Origin: Rhodamnia argentea
Taxonomy: Eukaryota > Streptophyta > Magnoliopsida > Myrtales > Myrtaceae
Direction of reading: 5' to 3'
Assembly: GCF_020921035.1 (NCBI RefSeq)
Contig: NC_063157.1
Location: 868,001-932,000 of the forward strand
Length of the DNA: 64,000 nt
Part shown: piece after piece, positions 1 through 11,726 of the stretch
How the letters are laid out: each line of letters begins with the position of its first letter
Position numbering within the stretch: the stretch's first letter is position 1
The notes under the pieces: model-generated
Seen by the model: only the letters and a program-made list of their open reading frames with translations
Database searches by the model: none
Told to the model about the DNA's origin: nothing
Position numbers and translations under genes: made by a program

Positions 1-420
1 TGAATTGATTGCCAAGGCAATTTGAGTGGTGCAGCATTCATGGATTTGTTGAATTCCTAATATACAACACTTTCTTGTTCTTTAGTTATTGCATAGAGTT
101 CCATTTTTCTTTTGGTCTTCAAAATTGTATCTATTGCTTACACCATACTTATGGTGCACAGGGAGATACATTATAATTAAGTACAAAACTGTCAAGACAC
201 GTGATTATTTTATTTTATTTTATCATGTATACAGGTAGTGTTATACAATTCGGGAAAAAACAAAAAAAAAACATTGCACGGAACATTGCCATGTCATGAA
301 GATTGCTTTTCGATGAATTATGTGAAAAAGGAGTTTAAGATCAATCTTTCCTCAACAAAAGAGAAAAAAAAAAAATCACATGCAGCTTACATCTCTAAGA
401 TGAATTATTTTGGATAACGA

Positions 421-700
421 TACAAATGATCCATGAACTTTGGCTCAACGTACAATATGATTCTTAAGTTTTTAATTTGTTCAATAGAATCTCTCAACTT
501 TAGCTCAATGAGTAATATCGTTTCTCAATTTTTAATTTGTTCAATGTGATCACTGGACTTTTGGTACATATTCAAGTTAGTCCCTAAATTAAATGAAAAT
601 ATTAAATGCCATTTTTTCATTAATTTAAATTCAGGGTTGTGATTCAACATTTTTATATAATTCAGGGACTAGATTGAATATATAGCAAAAGTTCAAACAT
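421..700. repeat. AT-rich MITE-like repeat with 60-bp internal tandem units
   Basis: Positions 421-480 and 481-540 are two diverged copies of one 60-bp unit, and a third partial copy follows from 541. Each carries a variant of 'ctcaactttagctcaatg' and a shared 'tttttaatttgttcaat' end. The next 120 bp contain 'ttagtccctaaatt' and, in the opposite sense, 'cagggactagattgaa', a pattern common in plant MITEs. The repeat runs almost up to the first PPR gene and supplies the in-frame ATG at 702 that precedes the more likely start at 858. Bases 1-420 are AT-rich intergenic DNA in which I see no gene. Confidence 0.55.
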
Positions 701-857
701 CATGTTAAATAAATTGAAAGTTGAGAGAAAATATTACGTATGGGCCAAAATTCAGGAATATGTTGAAAAAATTAAAAAAGCTCGTGACACCCGGGTGACT
801 GAACTCCGAGGAGTCGCTATCTCCTGGCCTCTCCATAGCTTCCATTCTCTCTTGAAC

Positions 858-3323
858 ATGTCGAAGAACGTTCTCGCCCGCATCAAGCCCTTTCACAACC
901 CAACCGGCTCATCTTTCCTCAAACCCCACCTCAAGAGATTCGTCAACGAAACCATCTGTATTCTCAACGACCCATCTCCCCAGTGGCAAGATTCCCTTGC
1001 GAACCACTTCTCCCATGCCGAATTCCTCGTTTCCGACGTTGCCCACCACGTGTTTGATAGAGTGTACGACGCCGAATTAGCCTTGAGGTTCTTCCACTGG
1101 GCGTCTGGCCGGCGTCGGCAACACGGGTCTCTCGGCGAGAGCGGTTACTCCTCGCTGTTGAAGCTCCTCGCCAAATGCGGGATGTTCCCGGAGATGGAAC
1201 TGGTGCAGAGTGGCATGACGAGTGAGGAAATTAAGCCGACTCGCGAGGCCATGAATGTTCTGATCCGTTCGTATGCGGATTGCGGGATGATTCATCAGGC
1301 ACTTCGGAGTTATAATGCCATGCGGAAAGTCTGTGGTTGCTCGCCAGATGTTTTCGCTTGTAATCGTTTGCTTAATGCGCTCGTGAATCATGGGGAAACA
1401 AGGGATGCCCGCAGGGTTTACTGTGAAATGCTTGATAGAGAGAATGCTGAGGGTGTTGACGCCGTGGATAATTTTAGTGTTTGCATCATGGTCAGGGGTT
1501 TGTGTAGTGAAGGCAAAGTTGAGGAAGGTGAGAAAATGATCCAGGATAGGTGGGGACATGGTTGTATACCGAATGTTGTCTTCTACAATACACTTATTGA
1601 TGGATATGTTAAGATTGGGAATGTCGACAAGGCCCACACACTTTTCAAGGAGTTAATTTGGAAAGGTTTTTTGCCCACACTGCAAACTTTTGGGTCCATG
1701 ATCAGAGGTTTTTGCAATGCAGGGAATTTTGATTTGGTTGATAAGCTCATCACTGAAATGGAGGAGAGGGGTCTTGATGTCAATCTGTATATATACAACA
1801 CGATTATCAATGGTCTCTACAAGCATGGTCGTGCAGCGGAAGCTGTGAAAATGGTTGAAAATATGGTTCTAAGTGGTTGCGAACCAGACACTGTGACATA
1901 TAATAGCCTGATTGCTTCTTTGTGTAAGGATCGGAGGCTGAGGGAAGCTGAAGGTTTTCTTGGAAAGGCACTTAGAAAAGGATTCACATCAAACGAGTTA
2001 ACGTTTACTCCACTGATACTAGCATATTGCAGACAAGGGGATTATGAGAAAGCCTGCAATTTGCTTATTGATATTGCAGAAAGAGGAGAGAAGCCTGACA
2101 TGGTTACTTATGGAGCTCTCATCCATGGAAGCGTTCTCCTTGGGGACATTGATATAGCCTTGACAGTTTACAGAAAAATGATGGAAAGGGGAGTTGTCCC
2201 TGATGCAGGGATATACAATGTCTTGCTGAGTGGACTTTGCAAGAAAAGCAGGCTTGAAGCTGCCAAGTTGCTACTCATGGAGATGCTTGACCACAACATA
2301 GACCCTGACGAATATGTTTTTGTTACTATAGTTGATGGGTATGCAAGACATGAAAAAATCGCAGAAGCTAAGGATATTTTCGAATTTGCAATTAAGAAGG
2401 GTCTGCATCTCGGTGTTGTTGGGTACAACGCGATGATTAGGGGTTACTGCAGGCTCGGAATGATGAAGGACGCAATGTCTTATTTCCACAGAATGTTAAA
2501 GGAGCAGCTCATTCCAGATGAGATTACTTACACCACACTTATTGATGGGTACGGAAAGCAGCAGGACCTGGACAAAGCAATGAGGATGTTCAGGCAGATG
2601 ATTATAAGAAAATGCAAGCCAAACGTGGTCACCTATACCTCTCTTATAGATGGGTTTTGCCGCAGTAAAAATCTTGATAAAGCTGAAGATTTATTTTTTG
2701 AAATGAAATCTTCTGGCTTAGAGCCCAATGTGGTGACATACAGTATACTAATAGGCAGTTATTTTAAGGAGGGAAGGCCTGAAAAAGCAGCCTCCTTTTT
2801 TGAACTGATGCTGGAGAATAATTGCAGTCCCAATGATGTTACGCTTCATTATCTTGTCAATGGGCTCGTCAACAACATACCTTGCTTAACATCTGAGACA
2901 GCTACTATATACCAAGGGGAGAAATGTACTTTCCTAAAACTTTTTAGAGATATGATATTGGATGAATGGTCAGCACAAGCTGCTGCTTACAGTGTTATAC
3001 TTATTTGCCTTTGCCAGCACAAAATGGTTAAAGATGCTCTCATGTTGTATGATAAGGTGACAAAGAAGGGATTACTTCCAGATCCTGTCTTATTGGCTGC
3101 TCTGCTTCACGGAGTTTGCTTAGAAGGCCAATCACAGGCCCTGAAGGGTCTAAATCCATGTAAATTGAGCAAAGAGGATCTTAAGGTAGCTTCAAAATAC
3201 TCGTCGATGTTGGACAAATACTTGTACGAGGAAAGGAGTTCAGAGGCTTCTTATATTTTGCAAATTCTGGTGGTGAATCATGAGCCACGTGACCTAGAGG
3301 TGCATGAGGTGGGAGTAACATAA
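858..3323 (+). CDS. P-class pentatricopeptide repeat protein (At1g52620-like)
   Basis: This is an intronless gene for an 821-residue PPR protein. P-class PPR proteins bind organellar RNA and affect its processing, stability or translation, usually in mitochondria or plastids. The central 600 residues are a continuous run of 35-residue repeats with the usual signature, for example 'PNVVFYNTLIDGYVKIG', 'PDTVTYNSLIASLCKD' and 'PNVVTYTSLIDGFCRS'. No DYW or E domain follows, which places it in the P class. The reading frame is open from an ATG at 702, but that ATG lies in a repeat. The ATG at 858 begins 'MSKNVLARIKPF', which matches the start of the Arabidopsis At1g52620 family as I remember it and has the basic, Ser-rich look of an organelle-targeting peptide. 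The gene converges on a second PPR gene. Its RNA target is unknown. Confidence 0.93.
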   Translation: MSKNVLARIKPFHNPTGSSFLKPHLKRFVNETICILNDPSPQWQDSLANHFSHAEFLVSDVAHHVFDRVYDAELALRFFHWASGRRRQHGSLGESGYSSLLKLLAKCGMFPEMELVQSGMTSEEIKPTREAMNVLIRSYADCGMIHQALRSYNAMRKVCGCSPDVFACNRLLNALVNHGETRDARRVYCEMLDRENAEGVDAVDNFSVCIMVRGLCSEGKVEEGEKMIQDRWGHGCIPNVVFYNTLIDGYVKIGNVDKAHTLFKELIWKGFLPTLQTFGSMIRGFCNAGNFDLVDKLITEMEERGLDVNLYIYNTIINGLYKHGRAAEAVKMVENMVLSGCEPDTVTYNSLIASLCKDRRLREAEGFLGKALRKGFTSNELTFTPLILAYCRQGDYEKACNLLIDIAERGEKPDMVTYGALIHGSVLLGDIDIALTVYRKMMERGVVPDAGIYNVLLSGLCKKSRLEAAKLLLMEMLDHNIDPDEYVFVTIVDGYARHEKIAEAKDIFEFAIKKGLHLGVVGYNAMIRGYCRLGMMKDAMSYFHRMLKEQLIPDEITYTTLIDGYGKQQDLDKAMRMFRQMIIRKCKPNVVTYTSLIDGFCRSKNLDKAEDLFFEMKSSGLEPNVVTYSILIGSYFKEGRPEKAASFFELMLENNCSPNDVTLHYLVNGLVNNIPCLTSETATIYQGEKCTFLKLFRDMILDEWSAQAAAYSVILICLCQHKMVKDALMLYDKVTKKGLLPDPVLLAALLHGVCLEGQSQALKGLNPCKLSKEDLKVASKYSSMLDKYLYEERSSEASYILQILVVNHEPRDLEVHEVGVT

Positions 3324-4480
3324 GAGGGCCTTATTCTTCAGTGTGTTTCGAGGACATAAAAGTTGTGCGACCTGGGGGTGATTCAATAGATATGCATGGA
3401 CATTGCTGTCTCAGCATTGCTTTCTCCGGAGTGAGGACTGTAAATTTAAATGCCTTTCAGGTGAAGTCAAGTCCCATCTGGTTTTGAACCGTCATCTGAC
3501 AGTTCCTTTGGTGTTTTGAGGAGATGCTTCACTCTTGTTATTAAGTTGGATTTGATGACGGTGGATGCTTTTTTTTACTTGCAATCTTTCCGTTAATGGA
3601 CAGAATGGCGGCTGCTTTTGTCGGAAGACTAACATCAAATTAGGGTTCTTTTGCAGAAACTTATGCTGCTTATTGCAAATGATCCTCCCGTTGATTCCGG
3701 AGCATAACAAATGTTGATAGCCGCCAGAAACAGCTTGTCTTTGATAAATGTAAGCATTGTGACCAGGCAAGCAGTTCAAATGAAATGCTAGCCAGGCCGG
3801 GTTGCTTTGCTCAATGACGCAATAGGTTTCGAGGCAGGACTATTTGCTGATTCCATATTCAAGGCAGCTGTTCAGCTGCAAAGCAAGGTTTATCCAGTAA
3901 TGTTAAGTTGAGTCCTGATTAAGGCAAGCTACGTTAATGGAACGACGACTTTCTTTGATATAAATGTATATATTGTAATATACAGTAACGAGATGAGATA
4001 AAGATTTCATACAATGGATGTTTTTTTCCCTTTTTGCTGGGAGGATGAGAATTTCTTCAATTAGTTGTTGGAAGACAACGGTTCTATAGTCCCTTGGGCT
4101 TGACGCTAATTTCGTTCAACATCAAAGCAGGTCAAGCACACTACGTTTAGGTGATTGAGAAAATAAGAATTAGTGACCCCTCTTCCACTGGTTGCAAGCT
4201 CCTTATTTCCAATTACATGAAAAGTCGAAAACAGAACAATCAATGTTTTAGTTAACAGAAACTCTTTCAGTTTCGATTATCCTGACAACTTGGGAAGGTG
4301 CCTTTGGAAATCTGCCTTCAAGCAGACACATCCTTTTATGGTGACCTCTTCAACTTTGTCAGCTTGCATCATCGACATTGCATAATTATGTGGGTCGCCA
4401 CGACCACGAGTTCTGGTACATGGAATAAGACGATCTCCAAGAACCTGTGAGGCTGTCATAGCTCCAATTGTATCTCAAGT
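3324..4480. other. Shared 3' region between two convergent PPR genes
   Basis: This spacer lies between the stop codons of the two convergent PPR genes and must hold both 3' untranslated regions. An open frame on the minus strand at 4277-4459 starts 21 bp past the second PPR stop codon, but it has no recognisable similarity and looks like chance 3'UTR sequence. No RNA gene or mobile element is apparent. Confidence 0.5.
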
Positions 4481-6049
4481 TCACTCACTTTCAGGCTCAG
4501 TTTCTTCGCTTCTCCATCTTGCACGCACCTTGTTACCTCTCATCATGCTTGCGAACTCTTTCACCGAGCAACAAGTGCTACGATCCATCTTCCCAGCTAG
4601 AACATCGATGTGCTCCAAGAGGCCCAAACCTAGAAGTCGATTTCTCAACATCTCGACTGTGGAAGAATATGGAGGTATTCCTTCATCAATCATCATCTCA
4701 AAATATCTACAAGCTTCCTCCAATTTGCCCTTCTTCTTGCACAGACCATGGACCATAACGGAGTAAGTTGAGACCGAAGGATAAAACCCAACCTTCCCCA
4801 TACTGAGCCAAACAACTTCTACCCTATCGAATCGCCCCACTCTGATCAGCATTTTGAGCACCATGTTGTAACTGTGCCGGTCTGCCACACAATTCTCTCT
4901 CTCCATTCTAGATAACAGTCTGAGAGCCATATTGACTTCATTGTGATTGCAGTGGTAAGCTTGGATAGCATTGTAACTCCATGCGTCTGGATTGACCCCT
5001 CTTTCAATCATTTCATCTAGTAATTGGTAAGCCTCTTCGACCTTCTCGTTCTTGCATAGTTTATGTATTATGCAATTGTAAGTATACACATTAGACACGA
5101 GGTTATATCTCCTCATCCTGTCGAGCACCCTGAAAACCGAATGCAAGTCATTTGCTTCGCAGTATGCCCGGATGAATATCGAGTACGTACAAGCATCCGG
5201 ATCAAATCCTTTCGGACCCATCTCCCCAAAGATATTATATGCTTCATCCACGTTGCCTCCTTTGCACAAAGCTTCCAATAAGCTATTCCACGCCTGAACA
5301 TCCAACGAACAGCCCCTCTGCAGCATTTCATCAAACAGCTTACGTGCTTCATTCACTTCGCCTATATCACCCCACCCTCTGATCAGAATGCTGTAACTCT
5401 TCACACTCGGTTCAAACTCAACCTTAGATTTGTGGAAAAACTGCTGAGCATGCCTCACATGCTTCATCTTACATAGGACATACAAAAGTTGGTCAAAATC
5501 AGCAGTACTCGGCTTGATACCAAACTCACTCATTCTACTGAAAGCCCTTATAGCATCACCAGGCAAGTTAGCTCTACTATAATCTCTGAAAACAATGAAA
5601 AAGATTTCTGGGTTCAGCTCGAAGTTCTCGGAGTCTTTCATCTCTCTCAGAAAATCCCACAGCAAAGCAAACTGCTTGCTGCTCCCGAGTACATCAACCA
5701 AGATTCTGTAGCTCTCGAAGCTGTGTTCGAAGCCCGGGAGTTTCTTGGCCCAGAGAAAGAACCTGTGAGAAGAAAAGCCGAGATTTTTGCAGCGTTTAAG
5801 GACTTGTTCGACCAAGCTCGTGGATATCTGCGCGGAGAAGGCGGTCAGGGAGTGTTCCAAGTCGTCGTGAGGATTACGATGGTCACTGAGGACGCGGGAG
5901 ATGTCGTTCACGAGCTCGGGCAACCGGGGGTCTGACGCGGAATGCGAGGCGTTAGGAGACGGAGCGAGGGAACAGAAGGGTCGGTGGCGAAGACCGTGGA
6001 AGAGCGAGTGCAGAGTTCTTGATTTGGATGAGAGTGAAGCGACGGCCAT
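4481..6049 (-). CDS. P-class pentatricopeptide repeat protein (At1g52640-like)
   Basis: An intronless 522-residue P-class PPR protein, very likely organellar (the Arabidopsis relative At1g52640 is annotated as mitochondrial). The N-terminus is Ser/Arg/Ala-rich like a targeting peptide. The conserved block 'DISRVLSDHRNPHDDLEH' followed by 'VEQVLKRCKNLGF' is the family's N-terminal signature. About ten PPR motifs follow, for example 'PSVKSYSILIRGWGDIGE' and 'PDAWSYNAIQAYHCNHNE', then the characteristic C-terminal block 'KLEEACRYFEMMIDEGIPPY'. The tail is acidic. The start codon at 6049 is the first ATG and is well placed before the conserved block. As I remember it, the neighbouring PPR gene's relative (At1g52620) is also a close neighbour of At1g52640 in Arabidopsis, so the pair appears syntenic. 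Confidence 0.94.
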   Translation of the reverse strand: MAVASLSSKSRTLHSLFHGLRHRPFCSLAPSPNASHSASDPRLPELVNDISRVLSDHRNPHDDLEHSLTAFSAQISTSLVEQVLKRCKNLGFSSHRFFLWAKKLPGFEHSFESYRILVDVLGSSKQFALLWDFLREMKDSENFELNPEIFFIVFRDYSRANLPGDAIRAFSRMSEFGIKPSTADFDQLLYVLCKMKHVRHAQQFFHKSKVEFEPSVKSYSILIRGWGDIGEVNEARKLFDEMLQRGCSLDVQAWNSLLEALCKGGNVDEAYNIFGEMGPKGFDPDACTYSIFIRAYCEANDLHSVFRVLDRMRRYNLVSNVYTYNCIIHKLCKNEKVEEAYQLLDEMIERGVNPDAWSYNAIQAYHCNHNEVNMALRLLSRMERENCVADRHSYNMVLKMLIRVGRFDRVEVVWLSMGKVGFYPSVSTYSVMVHGLCKKKGKLEEACRYFEMMIDEGIPPYSSTVEMLRNRLLGLGLLEHIDVLAGKMDRSTCCSVKEFASMMRGNKVRARWRSEETEPESE

Positions 6050-6236
6050 CGTCCCAATGGCTCCCTCCGACAGTACATGTCCTCAAATTCAACCTGGATT
6101 TGCTCGCCTACTTTTTTTTAGACCAAAAAAAAAAAGCCATCGTCAACTTCGTAAGAATCGAATGGAACGGTAATGTCCAAATTGTCTTTTGATTTGAAAC
6201 AAGCTATGTGGTCGGTCTCTGTTTGCATGCTCGGTT

Positions 6237-9028
6237 CCTTGCACCAGACATGGCCACGGATCGATTTGGGCCCGAAATCGGCTCGGATCTGACGATCCGG
6301 GGGGACTCCCCACAACAGCCCAAAATTGAACCGTTGCAAGCATTGCAACGGCCATTACACCCCCGCCCCTTTTTTTTCCTTAAATTTTATATAAATATCA
6401 TTCCCCCTTCCCTTTCATTTTTTTTTTTCACAAGTTTTCTCAATCCTCTCAATTCTCTCAAATTCTCTAAATTCTCTCAATCCTTGCTCAATTTTGTCAA
6501 TTTTCTAAATTGATTTTTCGATCAATTCTCTAACAAAAATGGCAAGTGAAAGTGGAGCTAGTGATAGGGAAAAGAGCCCGATGCCGATGGAAATGAGGGA
6601 ATCCGATTATCCTCAACCTCATGATCAAGATGGTTCTCATGAATTTACATGTTGGGTAGACATTATGATAATATCAACTATATTCCCAACGTTGAGAACG
6701 TTCCAACGCAAGAAAGTCTTTATCCTCCTATTGGCGTCGAAAAAACGCCGACAACAAAAGAGCCGAAACGGCAGGCCCAGAATAGTATATCTAACTTATG
6801 GCAATACTTCGACAATGTACATGTAGGCGGAGACAAGTACAAGATAAAATGTAAATATTGTACGAAATCATACAATTTTAATAAAAGAGACGATTATGGA
6901 ACATACAATGGGCATATGACGCAAAAACATGCAACGCAAGCGGGAATCGACACCAGGCAACAACAAATTTTCGGTTATGCCAATCCTAGCACTTCTCCTT
7001 TATTTAGTTTAAATGATGAATTTTATAAAGAAACATTAGCTCAATATGTTGCCGTTGAACATTTACCGTTTACTATTGGTGAAATTTTTGATTTGAATTT
7101 TTTGATAAACACTGCATGTATTTCGTAAGCAAAACATGTTCCAAGAACTGCTCTTAAAAGTGAAGGCTTTGCAAAACTTTTTTACGGATTTCAATGGACG
7201 TGTGCATATAAGTAGTGATATTTGGAGTGATTATTAGCAAATTCATTTTTATATGGGTATCACATGTCATTGGATAGGTGACGATTGGAACATTCAAAAA
7301 AGAATATTTGCATTTCGAGTGTTTGATGAAAGACATACCGCCAATAATATTTATAGAATAATTAGGCAAGTTTTAGAATAATATAATTTGATTAATAAAG
7401 TTTTTTCAATTGGTTTTGATAATGCAGCGTCAAATATCGCTTCCATTCCCGAATTAGAAAATATTTGTAAACTCTCTTTTGACGGACAATTTTTTCACAT
7501 TAGATGTGCTTGTCACGTTTTATATTTATGTGTACAAGATGGTTTGCGAACTTTTGAGGCTTTTCTCACCCCAATAAAAAGAGTAATTAGATTTTTATGA
7601 AGTCGTCCCCAAATTATGAAAGGATGAGACAGATTTTGTAAATCACATGGACAAAAATCAAAATAATTTTCAAAAGATGTTCCAACTCGTTAGAATTCTA
7701 ACTATGAGTTGCTTCATCAATCTTTTGCTTATAAATATTTATTATGTGCGCTTATTTTGAATAATATTTCCGAAATTAGTTTACTCCCGCAAGATTTGGT
7801 TGTTTACAAAAAAAAAATTGATTTTTTGAAAGTTTTTAATTATGCAACTTATACTTTATCTGGTGTTTATTATCCTATTACGCATTTATTTTTAATAAAG
7901 TGTGTTAATACTGCTAGTGTGTTTTATGAATATGAAAAAAAATACTCATTTAGCTCTGACTATTAGAGCAATGAAAGCAAAATGGCTAAATTATTATGCT
8001 TGCATTCGTCTTGTTTATTTGATTGCTATTATTTTCGATCCACGTACTAAATTAGATGATTTGTATGATTATCCGAAGGATTATTATTATGATTGTTTAC
8101 ATTTGAATGAAACAGTAGATATTAAAACTATACAAGTAGAGGTTAAAAATGCTATAGTAGTATTATAGAATGAATTTTGTAGTAGATATGATTTAGGTGA
8201 TAGTGGATCTTCTCAACCTAGTGCCTCACGAAGGGAGGAGAAAGGTAGGCTTAGTAAATGGTACAATCTACTTATTAGTAGGCAAAAAAAAAAAAAAAAA
8301 CAAAATGAAGCAACAGGTAATATTTCCGAATTAGAAAACTATTTAACCATTACTTTCAAGTTCCGTGATTCCGAACATAGCACAGATTTCAAAATTCTGG
8401 AGTGGTAGAAGACTCATTCAACCCAATTCACAGTCCTCGCTCTCATCGCAAGACAGATATTAACAACTCATTCTTCAACAGCTGCAGTTGAACAAACATT
8501 TAGCGCTAGAGGATTAATTTTGGACGACAACCGTTTAAGGTTAAATCCGGATTCTGTATAGGCTCAAGCTTGTGCCGATGATTGGACAAATGTTAAATTT
8601 CGACAACAAGAGCTGGATCGAGACAACGAATTCTTCAATGATGATAGTGGAGATATCACCGCCACGGGTATCACAACGGATAGCGACGATTGACAATAAT
8701 GTGAGTTGGATTTATCAAAGGTAAAAGAATTACATGGGTTTTGATTCTTTTATTCCCAAGAAGATATGTAGGCATTTAATGATAATTCATTAAGTTCAAG
8801 CCCCTTCCCTCTCCCTTTTTTTTTCTCTCAAATTTGATCACAATATACAATTTAATTATAATTTATAATTAATAATTTATTATTTTTATTTCATAATTTA
8901 TTGTTTTAAATTAAATTTAAAATTCGAAACGGGAACCGGAACCACCCCTTCAAGGGCCGCTTCCGTTTTAAGCATGGCCATGAACAAGAACCGCCGATTT
9001 ATGGCTCGTGGCCATGTCTACCTTGTAC
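6237..9028 (+). mobile_element. Decayed autonomous hAT transposon with intact ends
   Basis: The element proper runs 6245-9020 (2776 bp). Its left end reads CAGACATGGCCACGG, and the reverse complement of its right end reads TAGACATGGCCACGA, so 13 of the first 14 bases match as terminal inverted repeats. The flanking 8-mers are CCTTGCAC (6237-6244) and CCTTGTAC (9021-9028), an 8-bp target duplication with one difference. Eight bases is the hAT hallmark. Inside is a broken BED-finger/hAT transposase gene on the plus strand. The conserved ends with a broken gene suggest an old but not ancient insertion beside the second PPR gene. Confidence 0.88.
6539..8690 (+). pseudogene. hAT transposase pseudogene (BED zinc finger / RICESLEEPER-like)
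   Basis: The reading frame starts at 6539 (MASESGASDREK), shifts near 6650, and continues into a BED-type zinc finger around 6790-6950 with paired cysteines (CKYC) and a HMTQKH histidine pair. A hAT catalytic-fold region follows in pieces: 'SSDIWSD' near 7215, 'GFDNAASNI' near 7412, 'IRCACHVLYLCVQDG' near 7500 and 'IIFDPRTKLDDL' near 8030. A C-terminal hAT dimerisation segment ('STAAVEQTFSARGLILDDNR') lies near 8475-8535. In-frame stops at 7126, 7235 and 7379, plus frameshifts, make it non-functional. The plant RICESLEEPER/DAYSLEEPER families are domesticated relatives, but this copy is simply broken. Confidence 0.85.
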
Positions 9029-10139
9029 CCGGAGGGAGGGGTTGTAGAATCTGAAAATGGAAGGAAAACAAAAAAGGTTTGAAGTTTGTGTGCTTTCAAA
9101 CAGTACAATGCTAAACCTTCGGAGCATCGCTTGTTCAACTGAATGTAAGCTTGGCGCGGGTGTCTTATTGTCTCAAATTCAACCGAATATGAGATATACA
9201 AATATCTAATCGATCTCTCGTACGATATCGTGTGGTCATGTCATATAATGTGACGTGTTCGATATAGTTCTTCAGGTGTTTTCATCTCCGAGGTATCACC
9301 CGAGGGCATAATTCTAGCAAGAAAAAGTTCTATTCAAGCAAACAAGCATCGCCTAAAATAGGCTGATATTCACCGTGGAGCCAAGTAGGATCTAATACGG
9401 ACCTGATCATGGATCTAGCGGCTCAAGAGCTCTCTCAAGCCCGTTTCGGCCCAATCTCCATGGGCTGGCCCATGGGAAGTCTCAATGGACTCTTTCAACA
9501 CCACTTTGTCACAATCGCTCGCCTTGTTAAGAGTTGATTTAGATTGATGCTAAAGATGAAATAATATGTTCGGTAGTCGCTTGATTACGTGAGAACTCGC
9601 CATTAATGACTACTATTGATTATGTAGGAAAAAGTAAGTGTCCTAAATATTGCTCTCTCTCTCTCTCTCTCTTTTTAAATGTCAATCGGGATTGAGTTTT
9701 TTGCGTTTGTTTGACAACAATTCTGATTCTCCGATTTTATTCCCCAAAACAAAAAAAGGACCAGAAACATGTTTGGTAACGTAAATAATTCTGGTTATGA
9801 TTCTCCGATTCTGTTCCCGAGACCCGTTTTGGAGCAAAAATAAGAATAAGAAAAAGTTGATTCTAAAAAGAAAATTCACTTTTTAAAATCACAAAAAAGA
9901 ATAAAGTCTCGATTCTTTTAAAAAAATTAAGTTCATATGGGCTTCCACGTGAACTTTTAAACTTTTGAGAATTACAAAAAAGAATAAAGTCCCGGTCCTT
10001 TTCCCACAGCACTTAAGAAGAACTCTGCATATTAGATTACCGGTCATTGAATTGCGTGGATATTATTCAAATGCTTGCGCAATGTTTAGCCCAGTAAACA
10101 CATCCCCAGTTAAGAACGTGACTCATCTTTGAAGATTCT

Positions 10140-10690
10140 CCCAGACTTCATTTGTTTTTTTTTTTTTTAATCACTTGGTCAATGAAAAACATTTTTCTGG
10201 TCAACTAAAAATTCATACATAAAATTAAAAATAATAAAGAATTTCTAAATCTCAAGAGGTGAAAATACTTTTCGAAATTTTTCTTCTTAATTTTTTATTT
10301 TTTAATATTATACTTAAATGTTACATTTTATTCTTCTTTATCTTTATCTTTTCTTATTTTCTTGCTTTTTCTTTTTTCTTCTTCCTCTACAGCGGCGACT
10401 AGCAGCGGCCACAAGCAAGCTCGAGCTCTCCGGATCCAATGAGGTCGAGCTCACTAGGACCTGGCGAGCCTCGAGCTCGCCCATGGACGCCACAACCTGT
10501 CGCGATGGAGGAAGAAAGGGAAAGAAAAAGAAGAAGAAAAGAAATAGATTAAAAAATTTAAAAAAATAATTTAAAATTTTGGATTTTTTTTTTTTGGCCT
10601 GAAATAAAATCAGGAGGTTGAAATCATTTTGTAAATGAGATTCAAACACCAGAAACAAACGGAGCTATCGTTACGATCTGCCATAAACTT
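10140..10690. repeat. Non-autonomous repeat with GC-rich core (copy A)
   Basis: AT-rich arms flank a GC-rich core at about 10390-10510 rich in 'gagctc' and 'ctcgag'. The arm sequence 'aagaggtgaaaatacttttcg' (near 10254) recurs almost unchanged near 22784, and 'gaaatcatttt' with 'caaac/caaat accagaaa' at the other arm recurs near 23078. The two loci are therefore copies of one dispersed element family. Exact ends are unclear in this copy. Confidence 0.5.
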
Positions 10691-11726
10691 ATTTTCCTGA
10701 ATTTTCTGCGTTTGAATTTAAATATGTCGAAGCATCTGGTTGGCCACCCTTATCAGAACACAGTGGGGACAAAAAGCAGAAGACCTGCTCATGTATCGTT
10801 TTCACCTTTTGGGTTTTGTAGTGACAGTTCCTCATATACCCAAACTGAAAATGAAAGCGAAAGACTCTAGTATACCCTTAACCCCATTGCGTCTTTACCA
10901 ACCATCAAACGCTGTCGTTCACTGCCAACTTCCCACTACTGGCACTCTTTCACACAGTCAGGGCATGTTGACAAAGCTTGGCAACGTGAACACGATGGAG
11001 CTTTCACCAATGGCACAGAAGCGAAAGAACAGTTTCTCTATCTTCATTGTACTTTCCGAATGGTTCTGAATTCGTTCCGTGTCGGATGTTGTGGAGCGTA
11101 CTAGTGCATGCGCAGCATTTGGAAGACGGGAGACGTCGCATTCGACAATTTGAAGCCTCTAGAGAGCTCTTTATTCGGGGTAGATAACGTAAAAGTTCCC
11201 CTTCAAAACCATAATTAGCATGCCCTCTGTTTTGGCAAAGTTCAGAAGTGATGGTTGTCGTATTTTGCTTTCTGCATGCAAAGAGCAATCTTTTCCTTGT
11301 GTAAATTGAGTTCCCCAGAGGAGGAAGAAGTATCCCCATACAAACACGGAGTTTCCTCTCGCATATTGTGGTCCAATTCGACGAGCGCAGAACAAGATAG
11401 AATCATCTTTGGTTCGATGAAGCGTCACGATAAATGAAACTAACCAGAAAAAAAGGCAACAGAAGGATGGGCATGTCCAGAGCGAATTTGCCTTTGCGTT
11501 CTTTTCTATATTAATAGCAACGATTCGTCATTAGCATATGAAAATAACGTTGTCGCATCGAAAATGAGTTTCAGATAAATGAAGAGAAAGAAAAAGGTAA
11601 CAGCAGGAGAAATAATTTGTTTCTTCATTTTGCAATAATGAATTGTCAATACCATTAAAGGTGCCAATATCAGGATGGTCCCTTCCTTTGGCAAACCACA
11701 CAAGAAGAAGAGACAAAGTTTCTTCA

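Noticed and set aside
702-857. N-terminal extension of the first PPR protein from the ATG at 702.
   Set aside because: The extension lies in a MITE-like repeat, and the ATG at 858 starts at the family's normal N-terminus.
4277-4459. 60-codon frame on the minus strand after the second PPR gene.
   Set aside because: It lies where the PPR 3'UTR must be and resembles nothing known.
10740-11069. 109-codon open frame on the plus strand.
   Set aside because: No domain, no family resemblance and no promoter signal; length is within chance for this region.
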